Source: Pseudoxanthomonas beigongshangi (GTDB lineage: Bacteria > Pseudomonadota > Gammaproteobacteria > Xanthomonadales > Xanthomonadaceae). From it: DNA of 64,000 nucleotides. The stretch lies in NCBI RefSeq assembly GCF_016820515.1, contig NZ_JADHDV010000013.1:62001-126000 (forward strand), read 5' to 3'. Below, one piece after another: positions 19,338 to 28,573 of the stretch (position 1 is the stretch's first letter; the number at the start of each line of letters is the position of its first letter). Below the pieces are notes generated by a model. The model worked only from the letters and a program-made list of their open reading frames with translations. It ran no database searches and was not told the origin of the DNA. The position numbers were made by a program, and so were the translations under genes.

Positions 19338-19443
19338 GCGGGGCAGGGTGGTTCGGGGCAAACGGGGAGTTTAGCCGGTCCGGTCCCCGCCCGCGTCGCG
19401 CCGGGCCTATCCTGTACGCCCTTTTCCGCACCGGAACCCGTGC

Positions 19444-20112
19444 ATGAGCCGCCCCATCCTGATCATCGGCAACAAGAACTACTCGTCCTGGTCGCTCCGG
19501 CCGTGGCTGCTGCTGCGCCAGTTCGGGGTCGAGTTCGACGAGATCCGGCTGCCGCTGGACACGCCGGAGTTCTTCGCCGAGGTCAAGCGTTACTCACCGA
19601 CCGGCAAGGTGCCCGCCCTGTGGGATGGGGATTTGCACCTGTGGGATTCGCTGGGCATCTGCGAGTACGTCAACGAACGCTGGCTGGACGGCGCCGGCTG
19701 GCCGCGCGAGCGGACCGCGCGGGCGCTGGCGCGGGTGGCCGCCGCCGAGATGCATTCGGGGTTCGCCGGCCTGCGCACCCAGTTGCCGATGAACAGCCGC
19801 CGCCAGCCTGACGCCTACCGCTGGGACGAGGCGGCCCAGCGCGACATCGACAGGGTGCTGGCGCTGTGGTCGGAGCTGCGCGCCCGTTTCGGCCAGGGTG
19901 GCGACTTCCTGTGCGGCGGCTTCGGCATCGTCGACGCGATGTTCGCGCCGGTGGCGATTCGCTTCGACGGCTACGGCGTGCCGGTGGACGGCGTGGCGAA
20001 GGACTACATGCAGGCGCTGTTCGCGTTGCCGGCGATGCGGGAGTGGCGCGAGGCGGGGGCGCAGGAGACCGAATCCGTGCCCGGCACCGAGGCGTTCCGC
20101 AAGGCGCCGTAA
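19444..20112 (+). CDS. Glutathione S-transferase family protein
   Basis: A 222-residue cytoplasmic GST. The N-terminal thioredoxin-like domain starts ILIIGNKNYSSWSLRPWLLL, contains the cis-proline signature GKVPALWDG, and the glutathione-binding acidic/Ser pair as WDSLGICEYV. The C-terminal all-helical domain includes FGIVDAMFAPVAIRF, in which the Asp of the N-capping box is conserved. It belongs to a bacterial branch close to YfcF/GstA-like enzymes; the substrate is unknown. A DUF2007 gene follows 44 bases downstream on the same strand. Confidence 0.92.
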   Translation: MSRPILIIGNKNYSSWSLRPWLLLRQFGVEFDEIRLPLDTPEFFAEVKRYSPTGKVPALWDGDLHLWDSLGICEYVNERWLDGAGWPRERTARALARVAAAEMHSGFAGLRTQLPMNSRRQPDAYRWDEAAQRDIDRVLALWSELRARFGQGGDFLCGGFGIVDAMFAPVAIRFDGYGVPVDGVAKDYMQALFALPAMREWREAGAQETESVPGTEAFRKAP

Positions 20113-20156
20113 AGCCCGGACGGTGTAGCCTGCGGGCGATTGCTGGAGATGTGCCG

Positions 20157-20426
20157 ATGCGAGTGGTCTACCTGGCCGACAACCTCTTCGATGCCCACAT
20201 GGTCAAGCACGCGCTGGAGGACGCCGGCTTGCCGGCGTTCGTGTTCGGCGAATCGCTGATGGGTGGCATGGGCGAACTGCCGCTGTTCGGCGTGTTGCGG
20301 GTCTGCGTGCCGGACCCGGCCTGGCCGGAGGCGCAGGACGTGGTGGCGAGGCTGCCGTTGGCGAAGCCGCCGGAAGGGGACGAGCCCGCGACGGATTCGC
20401 CGGAAGGAAGCCCGCTGCCGGCCTGA
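20157..20426 (+). CDS. DUF2007 domain protein
   Basis: An 89-residue protein with the DUF2007 signature: MRVVYLADNLFDAHMVKHAL followed by LPAFVFGESLMGGMGELPLF and VCVPDPAWPEAQDVV. These small proteins (signal-transducing-like fold, about 70-90 residues) occur widely with no established function; many genomes place them beside metabolic genes. The last 20 residues are acidic and Pro-rich and probably disordered. It follows the GST gene and ends before a strong hairpin. Confidence 0.85.
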   Translation: MRVVYLADNLFDAHMVKHALEDAGLPAFVFGESLMGGMGELPLFGVLRVCVPDPAWPEAQDVVARLPLAKPPEGDEPATDSPEGSPLPA

Positions 20427-20528
20427 AGGGCCGCGAGGCCGTGGCGGGGGCGTGCCGTGTGGTCGCTCCTGCTTTCTTTGACCCGTGCTGGTACTGCGAG
20501 GTCAACGCCCGACAAACCGAGGATCAGC

Positions 20529-20562
20529 CCCGTTGACCAGCCGAATGGCTGGTCAACGGGGA
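20529..20562. terminator. Perfect 15-bp hairpin between convergent genes
   Basis: CCCCGTTGACCAGCC and its exact complement GGCTGGTCAACGGGG flank the four-base loop GAAT. The element sits midway in the 173-base gap between the convergent DUF2007 and PNGase-like genes. There is no T run on either side, so it is not a textbook intrinsic terminator, but the position suggests a bidirectional stop or mRNA 3'-end stabiliser. An operator for a repressor is the alternative. Confidence 0.6.
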
Positions 20563-20599
20563 GGCAAAGGCGGGCATCCGGAGGCATGCTGCTGGAGCG

Positions 20600-22231
20600 T
20601 CAGCGCACGCAGGTGGTGTCGTCTTCGGTGAAGTAACCGTTGACCGTCGCGATATGGCGCGCCTGGCAGGCGCCCGCGCTGTCGGTCATGCGGAAATCCT
20701 GGCGGGAATGGCCGGTCGCGCGGCGTTGTTCGCGCGACACTTTCTGGGTATAGGCGGCCTCGCCCTCGAAGCGGTTTTCCACCTTGGTCCAACTGGCGGC
20801 CGCATCACCCTGCCGGCGCTGGTTCGTTTCGTCCGCCTGAATAACCAGATCGGTGGTCAAACGCGGATTGCCGGCTTCTGCCACGGTGCGGATACCGCCG
20901 TCCAGGCTGAAGGCCAGCGCTTTTTCCTCGATGACGGCGGATTGGCCCGCAGCCTGCGTCGAGATGCGCTGCGAATCGGTCCATTCCGCCTTGAGGCGGT
21001 CGTCATTCTCGTCCTTGTCCCAGTCGTGCCGGCTCTGCATGCCGACACGATAGGCCACCTCGATGTCGCGCCGGCCCTCGGAGGTCTCGATCCAGCCGGC
21101 CAGTTTCAGCTCGCCGGCGCCGGAAGCGCGCAGCACCGTGCGGCCGTTCTCTTCGCTGAAGGCATCGTTCCGCGCGGGCTTGCCCAGCACGTGCGAGGTC
21201 AGTTCGCCGCGCGTCCGCACGCCCTTCGGATCCCGCCAGATCTGCAGGTGGGGCAGCAGCGTCCAGCCGGTCGCGTCGTGGGCCAGCCCGACCACGCGCA
21301 CCCGCAGTTCGTGCGGCTTGCCGTCGTTGAGCAGGCCGATGAAGGGCGTGAGTTCGAAGCGCTGCGGATGCAGGTCGAAGGTATGCGGCGCCGGGATCGC
21401 GTACCACAGGAATGGATTGGACCAGCCGCCGGTGTAGATGTGCGGGTACGGCGCCGCCAGGCCAGCGACCTTGCCGTCGATCAGCACCTGCAGTTCGCGA
21501 TAGGGACCATGCTCGCTCGCGCAGGAATACTCCTTGCGCGCCACGCTCAGGTACCAGAACTCCTCGCAACCGCCGCCGGAACCATTGGCATAGACCTCGG
21601 CCACCAGCCGGCGGGTGTCGGCGGGCAGGGTGAAGCCGCCGACCAGATCCGCGCCGGCGCGGTGGGCCTCATCCAGCGGGACGATCCGTTCGGCGGTGGC
21701 GGCCGGCGCGTGCGCCGCGTCGGCGGGGTAGAAAGTCAGCGTGGCGCGGATGTCGAACACGCCGGTGTAGGTTTCGTTGACCAGGTTGCCCAGCTCCATC
21801 ACCACCGGCTGCTCGCGGGTGAACAACGGCGCATAGGCGCTCACGTCCTTCTCGACCTGCCAGCGGATGCCTTCGCGGGACGGTTCGGGCGTGCTGGTGC
21901 GCAGGAGGGTCACGCCGCCGACGCTGATCTGGCCCATGCGGTCGTACTGGCGGCCCTTCACGCTGCCCTCCATGTCCAGCACCACCTTGTGCCACGGGCC
22001 GGGACAGTCGGCCGGCGGGGTGAATGCCTGACGGTAGGGCTCGAAGTCGGCGAAGCCGTGGCGGACGATTTCCACCGTGCAGTGGCGGATGTCCGGGCGG
22101 ACCACCTTCGGCTCGGCGGTGCGCGGGTCGTCCCAGTCGGCGCCGAATTCGGCGGGCGGACGGGTGTCGGCGGCGAACGCCGGGGTAGCCGCCGTGGCGG
22201 CGCACAGGAGCAGGGCGTAGCGGGAAATCAT
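20600..22231 (-). CDS. Secreted peptide-N-glycosidase A-like protein (PNGase A family)
   Basis: A 543-residue protein with a signal peptide ([20 protein letters not shown]). The segments GISVGG-type LDMEGSVKGRQYDRMGQIS, ELGNLVNETYTGVFDI and GSGGGCEEFWYLSVARKEY resemble the PNGase A family (Pfam PNGaseA), which removes N-linked glycans from glycopeptides. The mid-domain ends with YTGGWSNPFLWYAIPAPHTF, followed by a beta-rich C-terminal region. In plant-associated xanthomonads such enzymes act in host N-glycan use, so a role in degrading eukaryotic glycoproteins is likely but inferred. No glycan uptake cluster or sugar TonB receptor is next to it. Confidence 0.85.
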   Translation of the reverse strand: MISRYALLLCAATAATPAFAADTRPPAEFGADWDDPRTAEPKVVRPDIRHCTVEIVRHGFADFEPYRQAFTPPADCPGPWHKVVLDMEGSVKGRQYDRMGQISVGGVTLLRTSTPEPSREGIRWQVEKDVSAYAPLFTREQPVVMELGNLVNETYTGVFDIRATLTFYPADAAHAPAATAERIVPLDEAHRAGADLVGGFTLPADTRRLVAEVYANGSGGGCEEFWYLSVARKEYSCASEHGPYRELQVLIDGKVAGLAAPYPHIYTGGWSNPFLWYAIPAPHTFDLHPQRFELTPFIGLLNDGKPHELRVRVVGLAHDATGWTLLPHLQIWRDPKGVRTRGELTSHVLGKPARNDAFSEENGRTVLRASGAGELKLAGWIETSEGRRDIEVAYRVGMQSRHDWDKDENDDRLKAEWTDSQRISTQAAGQSAVIEEKALAFSLDGGIRTVAEAGNPRLTTDLVIQADETNQRRQGDAAASWTKVENRFEGEAAYTQKVSREQRRATGHSRQDFRMTDSAGACQARHIATVNGYFTEDDTTCVR

Positions 22232-22397
22232 CGGTTTGTATCGATCCAATTCGTGGCGCGGAAAATGCCGGGTAGGGCGCGGGCAGTGGGGGATGGCGCA
22301 GCCTACACCGGCGCTCCCCGGCGCGACAGTCCGTTGCGCTTGAAAGCGGACCGGGCGCGCCCAGATCCGGAGACATCCATCATCTGCGGGGTGTCCC

Positions 22398-23048
22398 ATG
22401 CTCGGAATCGGTGCCCACAAACAGCGCATGCCGCGCCCGGAGGAAATCCTGCCCGGCCGCGCCCACCCGCTGCCGATCAACAACACCCACTTCGTCCACG
22501 GCCGGCCGCTGCGCGCGGAGGCTACCGGCCTGCTGCAGGCGGAATTCGGCATGGGCTGTTTCTGGGGTGCGGAGCGCAAGTTCTGGAGCCTGCCGGGGGT
22601 GTACAGCACGTCGGTCGGCTACGCCGGCGGCGGAACGCCCAACCCGACCTACGAGGAAGTGTGTTCCGGGCTGACCGGGCACAACGAAGTCGTGCGGGTG
22701 ATCTACGACCCCAAGCGGATTGGATTCGAGGAATTGCTGCGGGTGTTCTGGGAAAACCACGACCCGACCCAGGGCATGCGCCAGGGCAATGATCTTGGTA
22801 CCCAGTACCGCTCGGCGATCCTGTGCCATTCGCAGGCGCAGTACGACGCCGCGCTCGCCAGTCGCGAGGCCTACCAGCAGCGCCTGCGCGCGGCCGGCCA
22901 TGGCGACATCACCACCGAGATCCTGTATCCGCCGCCGGAGTTCTACTATGCCGAGGACTACCACCAGCAGTACCTGGCCAAGAACCCGAATGGCTACTGC
23001 GGACTGGGCGGTACCGGCGTGAGCTGCGCGATCGGCCTGGACGCCTAG
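22398..23048 (+). CDS. msrA: Peptide methionine sulfoxide reductase A
   Basis: Reduces the S form of methionine sulfoxide in proteins with thioredoxin as electron donor. The 216-residue protein carries the catalytic motif [13 protein letters not shown] near residue 52, the GYAGG loop, and the C-terminal resolving cysteines in [15 protein letters not shown]. The N-terminal 40 residues ([20 protein letters not shown]) are typical of E. coli-type long MsrA. It is divergent from the PNGase-like gene with 166 bases between the starts. No OxyR-type site was found upstream. Confidence 0.96.
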   Translation: MLGIGAHKQRMPRPEEILPGRAHPLPINNTHFVHGRPLRAEATGLLQAEFGMGCFWGAERKFWSLPGVYSTSVGYAGGGTPNPTYEEVCSGLTGHNEVVRVIYDPKRIGFEELLRVFWENHDPTQGMRQGNDLGTQYRSAILCHSQAQYDAALASREAYQQRLRAAGHGDITTEILYPPPEFYYAEDYHQQYLAKNPNGYCGLGGTGVSCAIGLDA

Positions 23049-23060
23049 TACGCGTCACCT

Positions 23061-23373
23061 GTAGGAGCGACATCAGTCGCGACCGTGCCACGAGGTCGTC
23101 CGTCAACCCGCACCAGGCGACCAGGATCGTCCGCGAACGTACCCGTGTTTCCGTGGCGTTGACAGGTCGCGACTCACGTCGCCCTGCACGCGAGGCGTTC
23201 GCGATCGGTTGCGAGCCTCGAATTCGCCGGTCGCCCTTTTTTGTCATGCGGGAGCGACGTGAGTCGCGATGGGCCGCGCGACTTTCTTCCTGAGAGAGAG
23301 ACGTGGCTCGTCTCCCTCCCAGTCGTCCGGATTCAGTGCTGCTGCGGGCTTTCGCGACTCACGTCGCTCCCAC
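23061..23373. repeat. Four REP palindromes arranged as two inverted pairs in a 411-base gene-free gap
   Basis: The gap between convergent msrA and tal holds no gene. It contains four copies of a core GGAGCGAC(A/G)T(C/G)AGTCGCGA: forward at 23061-23083 and 23249-23270, reverse at 23165-23186 and 23352-23373. Each core is itself a small palindrome (GCGAC...GTCGC). Forward and reverse copies alternate at about 80-base spacing, so the set reads as two REP doublets (REPINs). These are typical non-autonomous elements mobilised by a REP-associated tyrosine transposase, which is not present in the window. Confidence 0.88.
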
Positions 23374-23459
23374 AAGGGGAGGTGCGCGGATGCCGGACGA
23401 GCTGGAACCACCGGCCGGCGAGGCCGGCCAGCAGTCCCGGATTCAGCAAGTGCGCAGAC

Positions 23460-24452
23460 TCAGGCGGTGGCTTCGGCCAGGCGCTGGGCGATGGTGTCGC
23501 GCAGGGCGACCAGATCCTTGGCGAAGATCTCGATGCCGGTGGCGAGCTTTTCCTTGGCCATCGGATCGGCTTCGATCGCGGCGGCGAAACTCTGCGCGTT
23601 GATCGGCGCGGCGGTCACCGGCCCGGCCGCGACGGGTTCGAGCTTGCGTGGCAGCGCGCCGTGATCCTGATCCAGCTTCTCCAGCAGATCCGGCGAGATG
23701 GTCAGGCGATCGCAACCGGCCAGCGCCTCGATCTGCGCAGTGGAGCGGAACGAAGCGCCCATCACCACGGTCGGCGAACCGCGCCGCTTGAACTCGGCGT
23801 AGACGCCGCGTACGAACACCACGCCCGGATCCTCGTCAATGCTGGCGGGCGCCTGGCCCTGGGCGACATACCAGTCGAGGATGCGGCCGACGAAGGGCGA
23901 GATCAGGAACGCGCCGGCTTCGGCACAGGCAATCGCCTGGGCCTGGTTGAAAATCAGGGTCAGGTTGCAGTCGATGCCTTCGGCCTGCAGTTGGCGCGCG
24001 GCCTCGACGCCTTCCCAGGTGGATGCCACCTTGATCAGGATGCGGTCGCGGCCGATGCCGCGCTCGGCGTACATGGCGACGAACTTGCGTGCCTTGGTCA
24101 CGGTGGCGGCGGTGTCGTAGGCCAGATCCGCGTCCACCTCGGTGGAGACGCGACCGGGAATCAGCGCGCTCAGCATCGCGCCGACGCCGACCGTCAGGCG
24201 GTCGGCCACTTCGTTGACGATCGCCGCGCGATCGCCGTCCTGGCCACGCGCCCAGCCGAGTTCGCGCTCGATGAGGTCGGCGTAGACCGGCAGGTCGAGC
24301 GCCTTCTTCACCAGCGTCGGGTTGGTCGTGCAATCCACCGGCTTCAGGCGCTTGATCGCCTCGTAGTCGCCGGTGTCGGCGACCACGACCGAAAGTTCAC
24401 GCAACTGGGCCAGCTTGGACGGGGAAGCGGGGGAATTCATCGCAACACTCAT
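23460..24452 (-). CDS. tal: Transaldolase
   Basis: Transfers a dihydroxyacetone unit between sugar phosphates in the non-oxidative pentose phosphate pathway. The 330-residue protein is a TalB-type (subfamily 1) enzyme: [23 protein letters not shown] at the N-terminus, STEVDAD for the proton relay, [11 protein letters not shown] with the Schiff-base lysine near residue 138, and TLIFNQAQA and [11 protein letters not shown] after it. Two starts are close, 24452 and 24440; neither has a strong ribosome site. It is followed by a REP-rich gap. Confidence 0.96.
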   Translation of the reverse strand: MSVAMNSPASPSKLAQLRELSVVVADTGDYEAIKRLKPVDCTTNPTLVKKALDLPVYADLIERELGWARGQDGDRAAIVNEVADRLTVGVGAMLSALIPGRVSTEVDADLAYDTAATVTKARKFVAMYAERGIGRDRILIKVASTWEGVEAARQLQAEGIDCNLTLIFNQAQAIACAEAGAFLISPFVGRILDWYVAQGQAPASIDEDPGVVFVRGVYAEFKRRGSPTVVMGASFRSTAQIEALAGCDRLTISPDLLEKLDQDHGALPRKLEPVAAGPVTAAPINAQSFAAAIEADPMAKEKLATGIEIFAKDLVALRDTIAQRLAEATA

Positions 24453-24504
24453 GATGGCGAGAGGGGAGGCACAGTATGCCTCGCGCCGCCCGCCAGTTCA
24501 GCGA

Positions 24505-24936
24505 TCAACGATGGAATTCGCCGTTTGACTCGGGCTGGTAGCGGATGCCGGTGACCTGCAGGCGCAGGTGGCGGCCGCCGGGCGCCTGCCAGTCGATGGT
24601 CTGTCCGAGCGACAGGCCCAGCAGGGCGCTGCCGACCGGGGCCAGCACCGAGACGTAGCCCTTGTCGACGTTGGCTTCGTTCGGATAGACCAGGGTCAGG
24701 TTGTGGTGCTCGCCGGTCAGCTCATCGATGCAGTCGATGGTGGAGTGCATGGTCACGACGCCTTCCGGAATCTGTTCCGGCGGCAGCACTTCGGCGCGAT
24801 TGAGTTCATTCATCAGGGCCACCGCGGCCGGCAGGCGGCGCAGGGCGGGGGAATCGAGCAGGGCTTCCAGCCGGTTGAAGTCGCGGCTGGAAATGATCAG
24901 CGAAGGCGGCAGGCCGCTGGTATGCGCGGTACTCAT
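24505..24936 (-). CDS. rnk: Rnk, regulator of nucleoside diphosphate kinase (GreA-like)
   Basis: A 143-residue member of the GreA/GreB-related Rnk family, which binds RNA polymerase at the secondary channel. The N-terminal part is a short helical pair (PPSLIISSRDFNRLEALLDS) and the C-terminal part is an FKBP-like domain with VTMHSTIDCIDELTGEHHNL, VSVLAPVGSALLGLSLGQTI. The longer coiled coil of GreA is absent, as expected for Rnk. It lies between oxyR and tal on the same strand, but a hairpin with a T-rich tail after oxyR suggests separate transcription. Confidence 0.9.
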   Translation of the reverse strand: MSTAHTSGLPPSLIISSRDFNRLEALLDSPALRRLPAAVALMNELNRAEVLPPEQIPEGVVTMHSTIDCIDELTGEHHNLTLVYPNEANVDKGYVSVLAPVGSALLGLSLGQTIDWQAPGGRHLRLQVTGIRYQPESNGEFHR

Positions 24937-24969
24937 CGTGTCCTCTTTTTTCGGGCGTTGAACAAGGAA

Positions 24970-24999
24970 AATGGGCGCCGCGTTTCCGCGTCGCCCATT
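24970..24999 (-). terminator. Intrinsic terminator after oxyR
   Basis: On the minus strand AATGGGCG...CGCCCATT encloses an inner CGCG/CGCG stem around a GAAA loop, and it is followed by TTTTCCTTGTT. It lies 60 bases past the oxyR stop and just before rnk, so it probably ends the ahpC/ahpF/oxyR transcripts. Confidence 0.65.
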
Positions 25000-25060
25000 C
25001 GTGGTTGGTTTGTGCGGCTTACCGTAGCCGTTTGCCGGCCACGGTTCAAGCCGGCGGCGT

Positions 25061-26023
25061 TCAGCCCGCGCGGAGTGCGCGCGGACCGCCGCCGCGCGTT
25101 GCGGCGGGATTCATGTCCTGTGCCGGATCGAACAGCGATTCGGGCAATTCCCGGAACACCCGGGCCAGTTCCTGCAGGAACGCGGCCATGGCCGAACTGC
25201 GGCGCCATACCATCGCGATCCGCCGGCTGGGGTGCGAGTCGGTGAAGCCCAGCAGGTGGATGCTGTCCGAACGTGCCACCGGTGGCTTCACCGCCAGGGT
25301 GGGCAGCAGGGTGATGCCGACATTGGCGGCGACCATCTGGCGCAGGGTTTCCAGGCTGGTGGCGCGGAACTCGGATTTCTCGTTGGCCCCCGAAATCCGG
25401 CACACATCCAGTGCCTGTTCGCGCAGGCAGTGGCCATCCTCCAGCAGCAGCAACTGCTGATCGGACAATTCGCGCAGCGACAGCGAATCGCGTGCCGCCA
25501 GCGGATGCGCTTCCGGTACGGCCAGCAGGAACGGTTCCTCGAACAGGAATTCGGTATGCAGCTGATCATCCTGCAGCGGCAGCGCCAGGATGCCCGCGTC
25601 CAGCTTGCCCTCGCGCAGGCGCGAAAGCAGGACGTCGCTCTTTTCCTCGATCAGCAGCAGTTCCAGTTGCGGGAAGCGCGTGCGGATGCGCGGCACCACG
25701 TGCGGCAGCAGATAGGGACCGAGGGTGGGGAAGATCCCCAGCCGCACCGTGCCCGCTTCCGGATCCTGGCTGCGGCGGGCGGCTTCCTTCATCTGCTCGA
25801 CCTCGGCCACGATGCGGCGCGCGCGATCCGCGGCATCGCGTCCGGCCGGCGTCAGCATGACCTTGCGCGGGGCGCGTTCGACCAGCGGTACGCCCAATTC
25901 GTCCTCCAGCTTCTTGATCTGGGTGGACAGGGTGGGCTGGCTGACGAAACAGGCCGCGGCGGCATGGCCGAAGTGCTTGTGATCGGCCAGGGCCACCAGG
26001 TATTTCAGATCACGAAGATTCAT
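25061..26023 (-). CDS. oxyR: Hydrogen peroxide sensor and regulator OxyR
   Basis: A LysR-type activator that senses H2O2 through a disulfide. The 320-residue protein has an N-terminal winged helix (LKYLVALADHKHFGHAAAAC with the recognition helix FVSQPTLSTQIKKLE) and a C-terminal periplasmic-binding-like domain. The two redox cysteines are seen at residues 199 and 208 in HCLREQALDVC, the same numbering as in E. coli OxyR. It lies 139 bases after ahpF on the same strand, as in the ahpC-ahpF-oxyR cluster known in Xanthomonas. The binding site it should use is at 28600-28636. Confidence 0.97.
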   Translation of the reverse strand: MNLRDLKYLVALADHKHFGHAAAACFVSQPTLSTQIKKLEDELGVPLVERAPRKVMLTPAGRDAADRARRIVAEVEQMKEAARRSQDPEAGTVRLGIFPTLGPYLLPHVVPRIRTRFPQLELLLIEEKSDVLLSRLREGKLDAGILALPLQDDQLHTEFLFEEPFLLAVPEAHPLAARDSLSLRELSDQQLLLLEDGHCLREQALDVCRISGANEKSEFRATSLETLRQMVAANVGITLLPTLAVKPPVARSDSIHLLGFTDSHPSRRIAMVWRRSSAMAAFLQELARVFRELPESLFDPAQDMNPAATRGGGPRALRAG

Positions 26024-26162
26024 CCGGGTGAGTCCGTTGGGAAGCCGGTGGCGGGGCCCATCCGAACCGGCGCTCGCGGCGCGGCGGGCTCGACCACCCC
26101 AGAGAGTACGCCGATTCCGGGAACGCGACGCGTCCCCGGCGCGGCCGGGCCGGCGGCCCGGT

Positions 26163-27749
26163 TCAGGCGGTGGCGGTTTCTTCCGGCGCCTCGACCGGGG
26201 CCGAGGTCCGGATCAGGTGGTCGAACGCGCTCAGCGCGGCCTTCGAACCTTCGCCCATGGCGATGACGATCTGCTTGTACGGGACGGTGGTCGCGTCGCC
26301 CGCGGCGAACACGCCCGGCACCGAGGTGCGGCCATGCGCGTCGACCTCGATCTCGCCACGCGGAGACAGCGCGAGCGTGCCCTTCAGCCACTCGGTGTTG
26401 GGCAGCAGGCCAATCTGGACGAACACGCCTTCCAGTTCGATGCGGTGGCTGTCGCCGCCCACGCGGTCCTTGTAGACCAGGCCGGTGACCTTGCTGCCGT
26501 CACCCTGCACCTCGGTGGTCTGCGCGCTGGTGATGATGCGCACGTTCGGCAGGCTGCGCAGCTTGCGCTGCAGGACCTCGTCGGCGCGCAGCTTGTCGTC
26601 GAACTCGATCAGGGTCACGTGGTTGACGATGCCGGCGAGATCGATCGCCGCCTCGACGCCCGAGTTGCCGCCACCGATCACCGCCACCCGCTTGCCCTTG
26701 AACAGCGGACCGTCGCAATGCGGGCAGTACGCCACGCCCTTGTTGCGGTACTGGTCCTCGCCCGGGACATTCATCTGCCGCCAGCGGGCACCGGTGGAGA
26801 GAATCACGGTCTTCGCCTTCAGCGATGCACCATTGGCCAGTTGGATCTCGATCAGATCCTTGCCGGGCACCAGCTTCTCGGCGCGCTGCAGGTTCATCAC
26901 GTCGACGCTGTAGTCCTTGACGTGCTGTTCCAGCGCGGCCGCCAGCTTGGGGCCCTCGGTGTAGGGCACCGAAATGAAGTTCTCGATCGCCATGGTGTCC
27001 AGCACCTGGCCGCCGAAGCGTTCGGCCGCCACGCCGGTGCGGATGCCCTTGCGCGCGGCGTAGATGGCCGCCGCCGCGCCGGCCGGGCCGCCACCGATCA
27101 CCAGGACCTCATACGGTGCCTTGGCCTTGAGCTTCTCGGCCTCGCGCGAGGCGGCGCCGGTGTCGAGCTTGGCGACGATCTCTTCCACGCCCATCCGGCC
27201 GGCGCCGAACACCTGCCCGTTGAGGAAGATGGTCGGGACCGACATCACTTCGCGCGCCTCGACCTCCTGCTGGAACAGCGCGCCGTCGATGGCGACGTGG
27301 CGGATGTTCGGATTCAGCACGCTCATCAGGTTCAGCGCCTGCACCACGTCCGGGCAGTTTTGGCAGGACAGCGAGAAATAGGTTTCGAACACGTATTCGC
27401 CGTCCAGGCCGCGGATCTGTTCGATCACGTCCTGCCCGAGCTTGGACGGATGCCCGCCGACCTGCAGCAGCGCCAGCACCAGCGAGGTGAATTCGTGGCC
27501 CAGCGGCAGGCCGGCGAAGCGCAGGTGGATGTCCTGGCCCGGCGTGCCCAGCGCGAACGAGGGCTTGCGCTCGTTGTCATCGCGGGATTCGGTCACGCTG
27601 ATCCGATCCGAGAGCGAAACCAGATCGGCCAGCAGCGCCTGCAGTTCCTTCGACGAATCGCTGTCGTCCAGCGACGCGGTGATCACGATCGGCCGGGTGA
27701 CTTTTTCCAGGTAGGCCTTGAGCTGGGTCTTGAGGTTCGCGTCCAACAT
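26163..27749 (-). CDS. ahpF: Alkyl hydroperoxide reductase subunit F
   Basis: A flavoprotein that passes electrons from NADH to AhpC. The 528-residue protein has an N-terminal double thioredoxin fold with the active pair in SCQNCPDVV near residue 130, an FAD fingerprint [19 protein letters not shown] near residue 215, the redox pair in [12 protein letters not shown], and an NAD-binding [17 protein letters not shown]. The order is standard for AhpF. I start at the ATG at 27749 ([13 protein letters not shown]); an ATG at 27785 is upstream but has no conserved residues. A hairpin separates it from ahpC, so it may be read at a lower level. Confidence 0.97.
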   Translation of the reverse strand: MLDANLKTQLKAYLEKVTRPIVITASLDDSDSSKELQALLADLVSLSDRISVTESRDDNERKPSFALGTPGQDIHLRFAGLPLGHEFTSLVLALLQVGGHPSKLGQDVIEQIRGLDGEYVFETYFSLSCQNCPDVVQALNLMSVLNPNIRHVAIDGALFQQEVEAREVMSVPTIFLNGQVFGAGRMGVEEIVAKLDTGAASREAEKLKAKAPYEVLVIGGGPAGAAAAIYAARKGIRTGVAAERFGGQVLDTMAIENFISVPYTEGPKLAAALEQHVKDYSVDVMNLQRAEKLVPGKDLIEIQLANGASLKAKTVILSTGARWRQMNVPGEDQYRNKGVAYCPHCDGPLFKGKRVAVIGGGNSGVEAAIDLAGIVNHVTLIEFDDKLRADEVLQRKLRSLPNVRIITSAQTTEVQGDGSKVTGLVYKDRVGGDSHRIELEGVFVQIGLLPNTEWLKGTLALSPRGEIEVDAHGRTSVPGVFAAGDATTVPYKQIVIAMGEGSKAALSAFDHLIRTSAPVEAPEETATA

Positions 27750-27904
27750 GCGGGGGCTCCTTGATGAAGGCGGAAGGAAGAACACGGGTGCGGTCGGGGA
27801 GACCGCAAGGGCGTTTGCAGTAGCGGCCTGGGCCGGAGGGAGGGAGCCAGGGGAGAGAGGACTGGCGCGGCGCAGGCCGCTGATGCAAACGTCCGTCTGC
27901 GGGG

Positions 27905-27933
27905 GAAAGCGCCCGGGCGTGCCGCCCGGGCGC
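27905..27933 (-). terminator. Hairpin between ahpC and ahpF (likely attenuating terminator)
   Basis: On the minus strand GCGCCCGGGC-GGCAC-GCCCGGGCGC forms a perfect 10-bp stem (27909-27933), followed by TTTCCCCC. The short T run makes it a weak intrinsic terminator. It lies 25 bases after the ahpC stop, so it probably lets only part of the ahpC transcription reach ahpF. Confidence 0.65.
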
Positions 27934-27958
27934 CGTTACAACGGGTATTGCGTGGAAA

Positions 27959-28522
27959 TCAGATCTTGCCGACCAGGTCCAGCGACGGGGCGATGGTCTT
28001 GGCGCCTTCCTTCCACTTGGCCGGGCAGACCTGGCCGGGGTTGTTGGCGACGAACTGCGCGGCCTTCAGCTTGCGCAGGGTCTCGGTGACGTCGCGGGCG
28101 ATCGCGTTGTCGTGGATTTCCAGGGTCTTGATCACGCCTTCCGGGTTGATGATGAAGGTGCCGCGCAGGGCCAGGCCTTCTTCCTCGATGTGCACGCCGA
28201 ACGCGCGGGTCAGCTGGTGGGTCGGATCGCCGACCAGCGGGAACTGGGCCTTGCCCACCGCCGGGGAGGTCTCGTGCCACACCTTGTGCGAGAAATGGGT
28301 ATCCGTGGTGACGATATACACCTCGGCGCCAGCCTTCTGGAATTCGGCGTAGTTGTCGGCGGCGTCTTCCACTTCGGTCGGGCAATTGAAGGTGAAGGCG
28401 GCCGGCATGAAGATGAGCACGGACCACTTGCCCTTCAGGGTGGCGTCGGTGACTTCGACGAACTCGCCGGCGTGGAACGCGGTGGCCTTGAACGGCTGGA
28501 CTTGGGTGTTGATCAGGGACAT
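27959..28522 (-). CDS. ahpC: Alkyl hydroperoxide reductase subunit C (2-Cys peroxiredoxin)
   Basis: Reduces H2O2 and organic peroxides in the cytoplasm, recycled by AhpF. The 187-residue protein has the peroxidatic cysteine at position 47 in FTFNCPTE and the resolving cysteine near 166 in GQVCPAKW, exactly the AhpC pattern. The start is preceded by a good ribosome site (AGAGGAAACCTG before ATG). The promoter region carries a strong OxyR site, so expression should rise with peroxide. A hairpin follows the stop codon. Confidence 0.98.
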   Translation of the reverse strand: MSLINTQVQPFKATAFHAGEFVEVTDATLKGKWSVLIFMPAAFTFNCPTEVEDAADNYAEFQKAGAEVYIVTTDTHFSHKVWHETSPAVGKAQFPLVGDPTHQLTRAFGVHIEEEGLALRGTFIINPEGVIKTLEIHDNAIARDVTETLRKLKAAQFVANNPGQVCPAKWKEGAKTIAPSLDLVGKI

Positions 28523-28573
28523 CAGGTTTCCTCTTGGTTCGGAGGGGACAGGGGTGAAGCAACGAAAGCAAGG

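Noticed and set aside
23049-23459. The REP gap as a CRISPR array.
   Set aside because: The repeats alternate in orientation and are only four; a CRISPR has direct repeats with constant spacers, and no cas gene is present.
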